The notes: generated by a model not told the origin, from the letters alone. A stretch of 64,000 bases of DNA from Tateyamaria omphalii (GCF_001969365.1 NZ_CP019312.1:1736001-1800000), one strand, 5' to 3'. Shown: positions 1 through 8,218, numbered from the stretch's first letter. Translations and numbers: made by a program.

Positions 1-68
1 GCACGGACTAACGGGTCGGTGGGTGGGCGCCTTTTGTGCGCCAGCGCAAAACAGAGCACCCGCCGACC

Positions 69-1196
69 TCACACAATCTCGAACGACGCCTCCGCCCGCT
101 CCACCCCGTTCACCTGCACGACCAGCCCATGCGCGCCGGGATGCAGCTCGAACGTGGTCGCATCGGCCTTCAGCTTGTGCACCTTTTTCAGCACCAGCGG
201 CTTGCCCGCCTTCACCTCCGCCACTTTCAACTTGAACACCTTCTCCCCGCTCTTCCCGCCCGGACGCGCAAAGCGGATGCGGTAATCCACCAGAACCGGC
301 AGCGTCTCCGCAGCCTCCAACGTCACCGAAAACTCCAGCGCGTCGCCCAAGGCCACCTGCGGTGTCGATACGTCCAGTGACACATCCACATCCGCATCCC
401 CGCGATAGCCCAGCATCGCCATCGCGCCGGGGTGCCCGTCCTTGACCAAGGTGCGCAAGGCATGGCGCTGCATCCACGCCCGCTCCTTCGCGTGCTGCGT
501 CCCATCCGCCTCCCAAGCCGCCAGTCGGCCCAACACAGCCTCCGGGTCCGTCTTCGCCACGTCATTGAGATGATTGGCCACCGACCGCGTCACAAAGCGC
601 GTCCCGTCCGCCTGCAAGCGGTCCAGCAGGGGCAAGGTCTGGTCCAGGGTCAGCTCCACCTTCCGTGCCCAGGGCAGCTTGGGCCGCGTGCCCTCACTCA
701 CCAGGCGGCGCACATGATAATTCTCGTCCCCGGCCCACGCCTCCAGCCGCGCCAACGTCTCGACGGGCCAGCGGTTCAGAAACGCGCGAATATAGAACTC
801 CATCGAAAACCGCTGCGTCGCTTCATAAAGCAGATCCAAAGCCCGATCCCGATGGTTCTCAAGCCCACGCCGCACGGCCAGCACACCGGGCACGGCATGG
901 ATAAACCGGCCGAAATCATCATCGCGCAAGGACGGATCCAACCGCTGAGGCATCGCCGCCTCCAGCTGGTCTGCCATTGTCGGAAAGTCCGTGGCCAAAT
1001 ACGGCTCCAGACAATCGGCAAACCAGTCCAGACAGTCCATCAACGACCGGGCGGCAATGCCCGACAGGGCCGCGGCATGAAAGGCATCGCGGTCAAACCC
1101 CGCAACACCCGCCGCAAACTCATCGGCCAGTTCACCCAAGGACTCCGCGTTGAAAAGCTGATCCTTCAACGAAAACGTTGGCGGTGCCTTGGCCAT
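69..1196 (-). CDS. AlkC-like DNA alkylation repair glycosylase (HEAT-like repeats plus Ig-like tail)
   Basis: Predicted 375-aa member of the HEAT-like-repeat DNA glycosylase superfamily, which removes alkylated bases such as 3-methyladenine from DNA. Roughly residues 1-265 are a helical repeat array; recognisable segments are WPVETLARLEAW and WARKVELTLDQTLPLLDRL. The last ~105 residues change to a beta-rich segment (VDVSLDVSTPQVALGDALEF onward) that looks like an Ig-like domain. That architecture is known for the AlkC clade and absent from AlkD. The ATG at 1196 is chosen over an in-frame TTG at 1211 because the conserved-looking sequence begins there. It lies downstream of the SDR gene on the same strand with a ~100-base gap. 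A second, AlkD-type member of the superfamily occurs near 50 kb. Family assignment is by sequence pattern only. Confidence 0.72.
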   Translation of the reverse strand: MAKAPPTFSLKDQLFNAESLGELADEFAAGVAGFDRDAFHAAALSGIAARSLMDCLDWFADCLEPYLATDFPTMADQLEAAMPQRLDPSLRDDDFGRFIHAVPGVLAVRRGLENHRDRALDLLYEATQRFSMEFYIRAFLNRWPVETLARLEAWAGDENYHVRRLVSEGTRPKLPWARKVELTLDQTLPLLDRLQADGTRFVTRSVANHLNDVAKTDPEAVLGRLAAWEADGTQHAKERAWMQRHALRTLVKDGHPGAMAMLGYRGDADVDVSLDVSTPQVALGDALEFSVTLEAAETLPVLVDYRIRFARPGGKSGEKVFKLKVAEVKAGKPLVLKKVHKLKADATTFELHPGAHGLVVQVNGVERAEASFEIV

Positions 1197-1293
1197 CTTG
1201 CCATTCCCCAATCCAAAGTTGTTGGTCTACGCATCCCCAATGCACCGCCCGGCTGCCAACTTTTGTCAGTAGAAACTGCCAGCGCGTCGCGAC

Positions 1294-2073
1294 CTATATG
1301 GTCGCCACCGTCGCGCCCCCATCCAGCAGCAGGTTCTGCCCCACAATAAACCCGGCATGCTGAGAGCACAGGAACGCGCAGGCCGCGCCAAACTCTTCCC
1401 GTGTCCCGTACCGGCCCGCCGGAATGGTCGCCGCACGCTCCGCACGCGCCTCGTCCAGCGTGATGCCCTTGGCCGCGACCACACCGCCATCCAGCGCGTC
1501 GGCCCGGTCGGTCGCATGAATACCCGGCAACAGATTGTTGATCGTCACGCATTTGTTGGCCACCTGACGCGAGGTGCCAGCGACGTACCCGGTCAAACCC
1601 GCACGCGCCGAATTGGACAGGCCCAGCACCGGAATGGGCGCCTTCACCGATTGCGAGGTGATGTTGACCACTCGGCCCCAGCCGCGGTCCATCATGCCGG
1701 GCACCAGCGCCTTGATCAGCGCGATGGGGGCCAGCATGTTCGCATCCAGGGCCTTGATGAAATCGTCGCGGTCCCAGTCATGCCACATGCCGGGGGGCGG
1801 GCCGCCCGCATTGTTGACCAGAATATCCGCATCACCTGCCGCCGCGATCAGCGCCGCCTGCCCCGCTTCGGTGGTCACGTCGGCGGCCACGGTCTGCACC
1901 TCGACGCCGTATGCGGTGCGAATGGCCTCGGCCGACGCCTCCAGCGCCTCGGCCCCCCGCGCATTCATCACCAGATGCACACCCGCCTGCGCCAACGCCT
2001 CCGCACAGCCCAGGCCCAACCCCTTGGACGACGCACACACAACCGCCCGCTTGCCCGCAATTCCCAGATCCAT
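1294..2073 (-). CDS. SDR-family oxidoreductase with non-canonical active site
   Basis: 259-aa short-chain dehydrogenase/reductase. The N-terminal nucleotide-binding loop is visible as CASSKGLGLG, followed by the NAG-type motif (ILVNNAGGPPPG) and a C-terminal LLLDGGA segment typical of FabG-like SDRs. The catalytic Ser is present (VNITSQS), but where most SDRs have YxxxK this protein reads LSNSARAGL, so Tyr and Lys appear replaced by Ser and Arg. This LSN..RAGL pattern characterises a distinct SDR subfamily whose reaction I cannot name. The start is the ATG at 2073, preceded by a GGGAG ribosome-binding site; the in-frame TTG at 2103 is not favoured. It is divergent from the Hint-domain gene. 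Substrate unknown. Confidence 0.85.
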   Translation of the reverse strand: MDLGIAGKRAVVCASSKGLGLGCAEALAQAGVHLVMNARGAEALEASAEAIRTAYGVEVQTVAADVTTEAGQAALIAAAGDADILVNNAGGPPPGMWHDWDRDDFIKALDANMLAPIALIKALVPGMMDRGWGRVVNITSQSVKAPIPVLGLSNSARAGLTGYVAGTSRQVANKCVTINNLLPGIHATDRADALDGGVVAAKGITLDEARAERAATIPAGRYGTREEFGAACAFLCSQHAGFIVGQNLLLDGGATVATI

Positions 2074-2148
2074 GATCGCTCTCCCATTCGCTTCTGGTGC
2101 CAACAGGTAACGACCCGCTCACCAATGCGCCAGCAAAAGGCCGGGCCG

Positions 2149-2177
2149 TTGACTGATACCGGTCACAAATCTACCTT
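2149..2177 (+). promoter_or_regulatory. Candidate sigma70-type promoter of the Hint-domain gene
   Basis: TTGACT at 2149-2154 and TACCTT at 2172-2177 are separated by 17 bases, close to a housekeeping promoter. It sits in the divergent gap between the SDR gene and the Hint-domain gene, and predicts a start about 10-20 bases ahead of the first ATG, so the leader would be very short. Confidence 0.4.
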
Positions 2178-2192
2178 AAGACCACAGACGTT

Positions 2193-3209
2193 ATGCAGAG
2201 CCTCCATATGAACGACACCGCCCTCACGCCTGCGCAAAGCATGCCCGTCTACCCGGCCGCAGGCTTTGTGGTCAGCGAGGGTGCCAACCTCGGCGACGCG
2301 CTCGCCTGCGCGGACGATCTGATGCTCGACGATGTCTACACGCTGTCACCGCGCGTGCAGCCCTTGCGCCTTGCGCTGCACGCCAGCGACACCACGCACA
2401 TGATCGTGGCAGAGGGCAGCGATTGCGGCACGCCCGGTGCCGCCATCCATCTGGATTGCGCGCTGACGCTCATGTCGCCCGACGGGCAGATCACCGACGC
2501 CATCGTGCTGGTCGAGGTGGACAACGATGGCAACATCGCCGAAATCTACCTGCTGCCGCTCGCCGGTCTCACCCCGCGCACGCCCTACAACCTCGTGGGC
2601 ATCGACCGGACCGAGGCGCGGACCAAGTTCGCCCACCTCGCCTGCGCCCGCTTCACCCGCGGCACCCACATCACCATGGCCTCCGGCGCCCAGAAACCCA
2701 TCGACGCGCTTGAGGTCGGCGACCGCGTCCTGACCCGCAACGACGGCGTGCAAGAGGTGCGCTGGGTCGGCCAATCCACCGTGCGGGCCACGGGCGACTT
2801 CGCCCCCATCCGCATCCGCGCAGGCACGCTCAACAACGACCGAGACCTGATCGTGTCGCCCGACCACCGCCTCTTCATCTACCAGCGCAAGGACCGGCTG
2901 GGCGCAGGCCGCTCCGAACTGCTGGTCAAGGCGCGGCACCTGGTGAACGGCGACAGCGTCACAGTGCAGGACGGCGGCTTTGTCGACTATTTCGAACTGC
3001 TCTTCGACACCCACCAGATCATCTATGCCGAAGGCATCGCCGCGGAATCCATGCTGATCGACACCCGCACCAAACCCGCCCTCCCGGACGACGTGTCGGC
3101 CCGGCTCACGGCGCATATGGCCTCGGGGCTCTCCGGCCTCGACGTGACCGAAAACCTGCTCGACCGGCCCGACGCGGCGGAAATCCTGCGGCGCGCCTCC
3201 ACCCGCTGA
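2193..3209 (+). CDS. Hint-domain protein lacking the N-terminal splice cysteine
   Basis: 338-aa protein. The first ~145 residues are a domain I do not recognise. From about residue 150 a Hint (Hedgehog/intein) module starts at ARFTRGTHI, continues through IDALEVGDRVLTRNDGVQEV and the SPDHRLFIYQ block, and ends near residue 295. In autoprocessing Hint domains the segment begins CFTPGT; here the aligned residue is Arg153, with a Cys two positions earlier (Cys151), so the nucleophile seems lost or displaced. Such Hint proteins are common in Rhodobacteraceae, often of unknown function. No signal peptide is evident. There are two possible starts, ATG 2193 and ATG 2208, neither with a clear Shine-Dalgarno site. 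It is probably transcribed alone. Confidence 0.8.
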   Translation: MQSLHMNDTALTPAQSMPVYPAAGFVVSEGANLGDALACADDLMLDDVYTLSPRVQPLRLALHASDTTHMIVAEGSDCGTPGAAIHLDCALTLMSPDGQITDAIVLVEVDNDGNIAEIYLLPLAGLTPRTPYNLVGIDRTEARTKFAHLACARFTRGTHITMASGAQKPIDALEVGDRVLTRNDGVQEVRWVGQSTVRATGDFAPIRIRAGTLNNDRDLIVSPDHRLFIYQRKDRLGAGRSELLVKARHLVNGDSVTVQDGGFVDYFELLFDTHQIIYAEGIAAESMLIDTRTKPALPDDVSARLTAHMASGLSGLDVTENLLDRPDAAEILRRASTR

Positions 3210-3222
3210 AAAACCTGACCGT

Positions 3223-3236
3223 TTGACGCAGATCAA
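3223..3236 (+). promoter_or_regulatory. FNR/FnrL-type box upstream of the universal stress gene
   Basis: TTGACGCAGATCAA matches the FNR-family palindrome TTGAY-N4-RTCAA. Its centre (3229.5) is 29.5 bases ahead of CATACC at 3259-3264, the exact spacing expected if the box is at -41.5 of a class II FNR promoter. The regulated gene would be the double-UspA protein starting at 3294, making it induced at low oxygen. Confidence 0.65.
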
Positions 3237-3293
3237 GCCGCCGGCGCGGCCCGTGCTCCATACCGGATTCACCCATCTGGAACGGAGACTTCG

Positions 3294-4133
3294 ATGACCA
3301 AGCTGACCTCGATCCTGGTTGCCACCGACCTGTCCACGCGCTCGGACCGGGCCGTGCGCCGCGCCGCGCACATCGCCCGCGCACATGGCGCGGCCCTGAC
3401 GGTGCTGACGGTGATGGACGACGCGATGCCGGCCGAGGTGATCGACACGCTCCACGCCAAGACACGTTCGGCGCTTGAACGGTTCGTGGGCTCGGTCTGT
3501 GTCGGCGTCAATGTCACGATCAAGGCAGAGCCGGGCGATCCGACCACCGACATCCTCCATGCCTGTGCGGACGGCACGAACCTGCTGGTCATGGGCACGC
3601 ACCGCGTGCGGCCCTTCCTCGACCTCTTGCGCGAAACCACGATGCAGCGCATCGTGCGGCACACGTCAACGCCGGTGCTGCTGGTCACGGACCGCGCCGA
3701 CCACCACTATGCAAACGTGAGTGCGGCCTGCGACTTCTCTCCGGCCAGCAGCGGCGCCATCCGCATCGCCCACGCCATCGCACCCGAGGCACAGATCCAC
3801 CCCTTACACGCCCTCAACGTGCCCTATGCGGGCCGCCTCTCGCGCACCCAAGCCGCAGGTGACGCGATCGAAGCGTCCTTCCGCAAGGAGGCAGAGGTGT
3901 CCGCCCGCAACTGGCTCGCCTCAGAAACCCTGCCCACATCCAAGATGTCCGACCTTGAAATCCTGCCCGGCTCGCCTCTGGCAATCCTGCGCAGCAAAAT
4001 CGAACTGGGCGATATCGACCTCGTGGCCGTCGGCGCACACGGACGGGTCGGATCGGCCCGCAGCCTGCTGGGATCGCTGGCCACGGACCTGATGCGCGAT
4101 CCGCCCTGTGACGTGCTGATCGCGCGGCCGTAA
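3294..4133 (+). CDS. Universal stress protein with two UspA domains
   Basis: 279-aa cytoplasmic protein built of two UspA folds, about residues 1-140 and 141-279. Domain 1 begins TSILVATDLSTRSDRAVRRA and ends VLLVTDRA. Domain 2 contains the typical C-terminal nucleotide-binding stretch VAVGAHGRVGSARSLLGSLA followed by DVLIARP. The GxxGxxxxxxGS/T ATP-binding signature is clear only in domain 2. Tandem UspA proteins of this size are common in alphaproteobacteria and are often induced by oxygen limitation. The ATG at 3294 has an AACGGAGA ribosome-binding site. An FNR-type box 60-70 bases upstream supports redox control. It is convergent with the SnoaL-like gene, 6 bases apart. Confidence 0.92.
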   Translation: MTKLTSILVATDLSTRSDRAVRRAAHIARAHGAALTVLTVMDDAMPAEVIDTLHAKTRSALERFVGSVCVGVNVTIKAEPGDPTTDILHACADGTNLLVMGTHRVRPFLDLLRETTMQRIVRHTSTPVLLVTDRADHHYANVSAACDFSPASSGAIRIAHAIAPEAQIHPLHALNVPYAGRLSRTQAAGDAIEASFRKEAEVSARNWLASETLPTSKMSDLEILPGSPLAILRSKIELGDIDLVAVGAHGRVGSARSLLGSLATDLMRDPPCDVLIARP

Positions 4134-4139
4134 CGGCGC

Positions 4140-4505
4140 CTAGGTGCCGTAGAAAAACTCCTCGCGGGTGATCTTACCACCTGCCACGTGATACACGGCC
4201 ACCTCGTTCATGTCGGTGACCTCGCCGGTTTCCTTGTTCTTGGCCTTCACGGCAAAGGTCACGGCGAAACGGTCGTCGCCATGGGGCATCGGGTCGGACA
4301 CATCCGCCTCGATCACCTCAAAGGTGCTGTCCCACCAGGCGTGCTTGCCCTTGATCCCTTCAAGGCCGTGGCATTCGCGCCCCTGCCCCATATCCATGGC
4401 CTCGACCGACACCGCATCGGCGGCATAGATCTTGTCCAGGTTCTCGGTCTCGCGGCCCTCGCGGCAACCTGCAACCAGTTCCTTGGCGATATCGTTCAGT
4501 GACAT
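4140..4505 (-). CDS. SnoaL-like / NTF2-fold small protein
   Basis: 121-aa protein with the size and residue pattern of the NTF2/SnoaL superfamily: an N-terminal helix (LNDIAKELVAGCREGRETEN), a short loop with YAADAVSVEAMD, a conserved W in KGKHAWWDSTFEV, and a beta-rich C-terminal half ending EEFFYGT. Members include polyketide cyclases, isomerases and uncharacterised ligand-binding proteins, so no reaction can be named. The ATG at 4505 is preceded by AAAGGAC, a good ribosome-binding site. It is divergent from prfC, with the GTGCAC array in between. Confidence 0.75.
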   Translation of the reverse strand: MSLNDIAKELVAGCREGRETENLDKIYAADAVSVEAMDMGQGRECHGLEGIKGKHAWWDSTFEVIEADVSDPMPHGDDRFAVTFAVKAKNKETGEVTDMNEVAVYHVAGGKITREEFFYGT

Positions 4506-4577
4506 GGGGTGTCCTTTCGTTTGGTGATACCCTTACCCTACGTCCGGCCCCTGACAGTTTCTGGCAGCAATCCCTGC

Positions 4578-4629
4578 GTGCACCGGATCGGTGCACGCTC
4601 TGTGCACAGATTGTGCACGCATGGTGCAT
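4578..4629. repeat. Helically phased GTGCAC array (four copies plus a variant)
   Basis: The palindrome GTGCAC occurs at 4578, 4591, 4602 and 4613, and a fifth near-copy GTGCAT at 4624. Spacings are 13, 11, 11 and 11 bases, so the last four copies lie on about the same face of the helix. The array is in the divergent gap between the SnoaL-like gene and prfC, ending 53 bases ahead of the prfC ATG. This looks like a multi-site operator for a cooperatively binding regulator that I cannot name. Confidence 0.6.
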
Positions 4630-4681
4630 ACCGGTTTTCACCCTTCTTGCCCCGCCGCAACGGCCCCGATATACGGCGCTC

Positions 4682-6292
4682 ATGCTAGACAACCGCCCTG
4701 AATTGCCCCCCGAAATCGCCCGCCGCCGGACCTTCGCGATCATCTCGCACCCCGATGCGGGCAAGACGACGCTGACCGAAAAGTTCCTGCTGTTCGGCGG
4801 TGCGATTCAAATGGCCGGACAGGTCCGCGCCAAGGGCGAGGCGCGGCGCACCCGCTCCGACTTCATGGCCATGGAAAAAGACCGCGGAATCTCGGTCTCC
4901 GCTTCGGCCATGTCATTTGATTTTTCCAATCAGAACAATACCTTCCGGTTCAATCTTGTGGACACGCCGGGTCACTCCGACTTCTCCGAAGACACCTATC
5001 GCACGCTCACCGCGGTGGATGCCGCCATCATGGTCATCGACGGCGCCAAAGGGGTCGAAAGCCAGACCCAAAAGCTGTTCGAGGTCTGCCGCCTGCGCGA
5101 TCTGCCGATCCTCACGTTTTGCAACAAGATGGACCGCGAAAGCCGCGACGTCTTTGAGATCATTGACGAAATCCAGGAAAACCTGGCCATCGACGTCACC
5201 CCTGCATCATGGCCCATCGGCATCGGCCGCGACTTCATCGGCTGCTACGACATCTTGCGCGACCGGCTCGAACTGATGGACCGCGCCGACCGCAACAAGG
5301 TCGCGGAAAGCATTGAAATCAACGGCTTGGACGATCCGAAACTGGCCGAGCACGTGCCAGAAGCGCAACTGACCCAGCTGCGCGAAGAACTGGAAATGGC
5401 CCGCGAGCTGCTGCCCCCGCTGGATGCCGAAGCCATGCTACAGGGCACGCTCACCCCCATCTGGTTCGGCTCCGCCATCAACTCCTTCGGCGTCAAGGAA
5501 CTGATGGACGGCATCGCCAACTACGGCCCCGAACCGCAGGTACAATCGGCCGAACCGCGCCAGATTTCACCAGAGGAATCAAAGGTTTCCGGCTTCGTCT
5601 TCAAAGTGCAGGCCAATATGGACCCCAAGCACCGCGACCGCGTCGCGTTCCTGCGCATGGCGTCGGGGCACTTCAAACGGGGCATGAAACTGACCCATGT
5701 GCGGTCCAAGAAACCCATGGCCATCTCCAACCCGGTCATGTTCCTCGCCTCCGACCGTGAACTGGCGGAAGAGGCCTGGGCCGGCGACATCATCGGCATC
5801 CCGAACCACGGGCAACTGCGCATCGGCGACACGTTAACCGAAGGTGAAGCTTTGCGTGTTACAGGTATCCCCAGCTTTGCGCCCGAACTGCTGCAAGGCG
5901 TGCGCGCCGGTGATCCGCTCAAGGCGAAGCATTTGGAAAAGGCGCTCATGCAGTTTGCCGAGGAAGGTGCTGCAAAAGTGTTCAAGCCGTCCATCGGGTC
6001 GGGATTTATCGTGGGTGTCGTGGGTGCGCTGCAATTCGAAGTGCTCGCCAGCCGGATCGAACTGGAATACGGGCTGCCCGTGCGGTTCGAACAATCGCAA
6101 TTCACCTCTGCCCGCTGGGTGAGCGGTGACAAGCAAGCTGTTGATAAATTTACGGAAAGTAACAAACAACACATCAGCCACGACCATGACGGCGACATCG
6201 TCTACCTGACCCGCCTGCAATGGGACATCGACCGCGTGGCGCGCGACTATCCCGACGTGACGCTCAGCGCGACCAAGGAAATGATGGTCTGA
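4682..6292 (+). CDS. prfC: Peptide chain release factor 3 (RF3)
   Basis: 536-aa translational GTPase that recycles RF1/RF2 from the ribosome after termination. The G domain shows SHPDAGKT (G1, residues 22-29), DTPGH (G3, 94-98) and NKMD (G4, 148-151), with the RF3-typical ISVSASAMSF after the switch I region. Domain II and the RF3 C-terminal domain follow (VVGALQFEVLASRIELEYGL). Length matches the family. The ATG at 4682 is used because the homologous N-terminus (LDNRPELPPEIARRRTFAII) starts there; the frame stays open upstream only through unrelated sequence. The first glycosyltransferase gene follows after 4 bases, so the three genes 4682-8180 are probably one transcript. Confidence 0.97.
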   Translation: MLDNRPELPPEIARRRTFAIISHPDAGKTTLTEKFLLFGGAIQMAGQVRAKGEARRTRSDFMAMEKDRGISVSASAMSFDFSNQNNTFRFNLVDTPGHSDFSEDTYRTLTAVDAAIMVIDGAKGVESQTQKLFEVCRLRDLPILTFCNKMDRESRDVFEIIDEIQENLAIDVTPASWPIGIGRDFIGCYDILRDRLELMDRADRNKVAESIEINGLDDPKLAEHVPEAQLTQLREELEMARELLPPLDAEAMLQGTLTPIWFGSAINSFGVKELMDGIANYGPEPQVQSAEPRQISPEESKVSGFVFKVQANMDPKHRDRVAFLRMASGHFKRGMKLTHVRSKKPMAISNPVMFLASDRELAEEAWAGDIIGIPNHGQLRIGDTLTEGEALRVTGIPSFAPELLQGVRAGDPLKAKHLEKALMQFAEEGAAKVFKPSIGSGFIVGVVGALQFEVLASRIELEYGLPVRFEQSQFTSARWVSGDKQAVDKFTESNKQHISHDHDGDIVYLTRLQWDIDRVARDYPDVTLSATKEMMV

Positions 6293-6296
6293 CCGC

Positions 6297-7250
6297 ATGG
6301 CGCGCGGACCGACCCTGCCGGTCCCGCAACCGGTCCAGACCGACCCGGCCAAACTGCGCTGGGGCATCGTCTCGACGGTCAAGGCGCCCCTGCGCAAGGT
6401 GGCCGACTTCATCGCCTACCACCTCGCCCTCGGCGCCCACCGCATCCACATCCACCTTGACGTCCCCGACGCGGCACTGGCCGACCGCCTCGCCCACCCC
6501 AAGGTCCGCTTCACCCAATGCGACAACGCCTATTGGCAAGGCAAACCCAACCGCGCGCGCTCCACCCACCAGATGCGGCAGGTCTTCAACGCCACGCGCA
6601 TGTACCGGATCACCAAGCTGGATTGGCTCGCCCATCTCGACGTGGATGAGTTCATCCTGACGCCCAAACCGATGACCGAACTGCTGGCCGCCGTCGATCC
6701 GAATTGCCCGTTCGTTGCGATGCAACCCGTTGAAATGATGAACTGTTCGACCGACCCGCGCCACTTCAAGCGCTTCGCGCCGGAACACCTTCTGGCCACG
6801 ATCTACCCCAACTTCGGGACGCATATCGAAGGCGGGTTTATCAGCACGGAAAGCCCCAAGATCGTCGCCCGCCCCGGCCTCCCGGACGTGCGCTTGGGCA
6901 TCCATGCCCTGCGTCATTTCGGCGACTTTGTTCCGGGTGGTGGATCATTGCCCGGCGTCGAGCTTGGGCACGCCCATGCCCCCGACTTCGCCACGTTCCA
7001 GCGCCACATGACCTACCGGCTGGCCAAGGGCAGCTACCACGACCGCGAGGGGCGGACGAACCCCAAGGGCCGCCTGATCCGCGCCCTGATGGACGATCCG
7101 GACCAGACCGCCCTGCGCCGCTTCCATACAGAAATGTGCGCGCCCACGCCCGCGCGTCTTGACCTCCTTGCCGCCCTTGAGATGCTGCGCACCGAACGGC
7201 TGGACCTCGACGCCAAGGTCGCCCGCTTTTTCGGCAAGCTGGAGGACTGA
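6297..7250 (+). CDS. Family-2-type glycosyltransferase (first of tandem pair)
   Basis: 317-aa protein resembling the Glyco_tranf_2_4 family common in Rhodobacteraceae. It begins with a beta strand and helix (GIVSTVKAPLRKVADFIAYH) and a nucleotide-sugar-fold segment HRIHIHLDVPD. The metal-binding DxD-type motif is LAHLDVDEFIL, followed by VAMQPVEMMN. The conserved C-terminal half includes HIEGGFISTESPKIVAR, a HAHAPD segment and TYRLAKGSYHDR. No membrane segment or signal is seen, so it is probably cytoplasmic. Donor and acceptor are unknown. It starts 4 bases after prfC and is followed 3 bases later by a paralogue. Confidence 0.85.
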   Translation: MARGPTLPVPQPVQTDPAKLRWGIVSTVKAPLRKVADFIAYHLALGAHRIHIHLDVPDAALADRLAHPKVRFTQCDNAYWQGKPNRARSTHQMRQVFNATRMYRITKLDWLAHLDVDEFILTPKPMTELLAAVDPNCPFVAMQPVEMMNCSTDPRHFKRFAPEHLLATIYPNFGTHIEGGFISTESPKIVARPGLPDVRLGIHALRHFGDFVPGGGSLPGVELGHAHAPDFATFQRHMTYRLAKGSYHDREGRTNPKGRLIRALMDDPDQTALRRFHTEMCAPTPARLDLLAALEMLRTERLDLDAKVARFFGKLED

Positions 7251-7253
7251 GGC

Positions 7254-8180
7254 ATGGCCACCTGGGGACTGTCCGCAACCATCCTGGCGCCCACCGCCGA
7301 CATCCTGCGCTTTGCCGCACACCACCTCGAACGCGGCGCGCACCGGCTCTACATTTACCTCGACGACGAAAACGATACCGCCTTCAACGCTCTGAAATCA
7401 AATCCAAAAGTGCGGGTTCAAACATGCGATGCCGCATATTGGAAACGGCGCAGCGTATCGCGCCCGGTCAAGCACCAAGCCCGCCAAACGCTCAATGCCA
7501 CCCACGCCTATACCCGCAAAACAGAGGTCGATTGGCTGATCCACACGGACGTGGACGAATTCCTGCTGTCAGACACGCCCATAACCGAAACGCTGGCCGC
7601 GCTGCCCTCCGACACGACGTCGGCCCGCGTCCGTCCCATGGAACTGCTGGGCGGCTCCCAAACCGCCTTCAAGGCCTTCCTGCCACCAGGACGCAGGCGC
7701 AACGAGGTCGTCAAAGCAATCTACCCCACCTTCGGAGAACACCTCAAAGGCGGCTTCCTCAGCCATGTCGCGGGCAAGCTCTTTGTCCGCACCGGCCTGC
7801 CGGATATGGAAATCCGCATCCACAACGCGTTCCAGAACGGCGCCATGCTCCCCGACGCCGCCGAATTGAAGACCATCGACCTCGCCCATTGCCACGCCGC
7901 ATCCTGGGACGCGTGGCGCCGCGCCTACACCTACCGGATCGCCAAGGGATCCTACCGCGCCGACCTCAAACCAGCCGGGCAAGACGGCCTGTCCCTGCAC
8001 CAACTCTTCCGCCAACTCGAAGAGCAACGCGGCGAGGCCGGGCTGCGCGCCTTCTATGACGAGGTGATCGGCGACAGCGCCGACCTGCGCGCCCGTCTGC
8101 ACGCGCATGGCGCACTGCGCGAGGTCAATCTGGACCTCGATGCCACAGTCGCACGCCACTTTCCCAACGCGCCCGTTTGA
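7254..8180 (+). CDS. Family-2-type glycosyltransferase (second of tandem pair)
   Basis: 308-aa paralogue of the preceding gene with the same order of motifs: HRLYIYLDDEND, the DxD-type LIHTDVDEFLL, VRPMELLGG, HLKGGFLSHVAGKLFVR, IDLAHCHAASWDAW and TYRIAKGSYRAD. The two are clearly homologous end to end but well diverged, indicating an old tandem duplication rather than a recent copy. Acceptors are unknown; the conserved K/GSY segment and paired arrangement suggest the two act on related substrates. The start ATG follows the upstream stop by 3 bases. It is the last gene of the prfC unit; a GC-rich hairpin (8219-8233) lies downstream. Confidence 0.85.
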   Translation: MATWGLSATILAPTADILRFAAHHLERGAHRLYIYLDDENDTAFNALKSNPKVRVQTCDAAYWKRRSVSRPVKHQARQTLNATHAYTRKTEVDWLIHTDVDEFLLSDTPITETLAALPSDTTSARVRPMELLGGSQTAFKAFLPPGRRRNEVVKAIYPTFGEHLKGGFLSHVAGKLFVRTGLPDMEIRIHNAFQNGAMLPDAAELKTIDLAHCHAASWDAWRRAYTYRIAKGSYRADLKPAGQDGLSLHQLFRQLEEQRGEAGLRAFYDEVIGDSADLRARLHAHGALREVNLDLDATVARHFPNAPV

Positions 8181-8205
8181 CGGGACGCGGTACCTTTGCT
8201 ATGGA
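8177..8205 (+). promoter_or_regulatory. Candidate promoter of the DEAD-box helicase gene
   Basis: TTGACG at 8177-8182 and TATGGA at 8200-8205 are separated by 17 bases, and the -10 is preceded by TGC, giving an extended -10 element. It overlaps the end of the upstream glycosyltransferase gene and predicts a leader of about 93 bases. Confidence 0.4.
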
Positions 8206-8218
8206 CGCGCAGCATGTC

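Noticed and set aside
1..68. Repeat-like GGCGC...GCGCC sequence at the window start as a terminator for the AlkC-like gene
   Set aside because: Only 5-bp arms with a 7-base loop and no U tract; the context beyond the edge is missing.
4499..4681. N-terminal extension of prfC to an in-frame GTG at 4499
   Set aside because: It would run through the GTGCAC array and add 61 residues with no likeness to RF3; the ATG at 4682 matches the family start.
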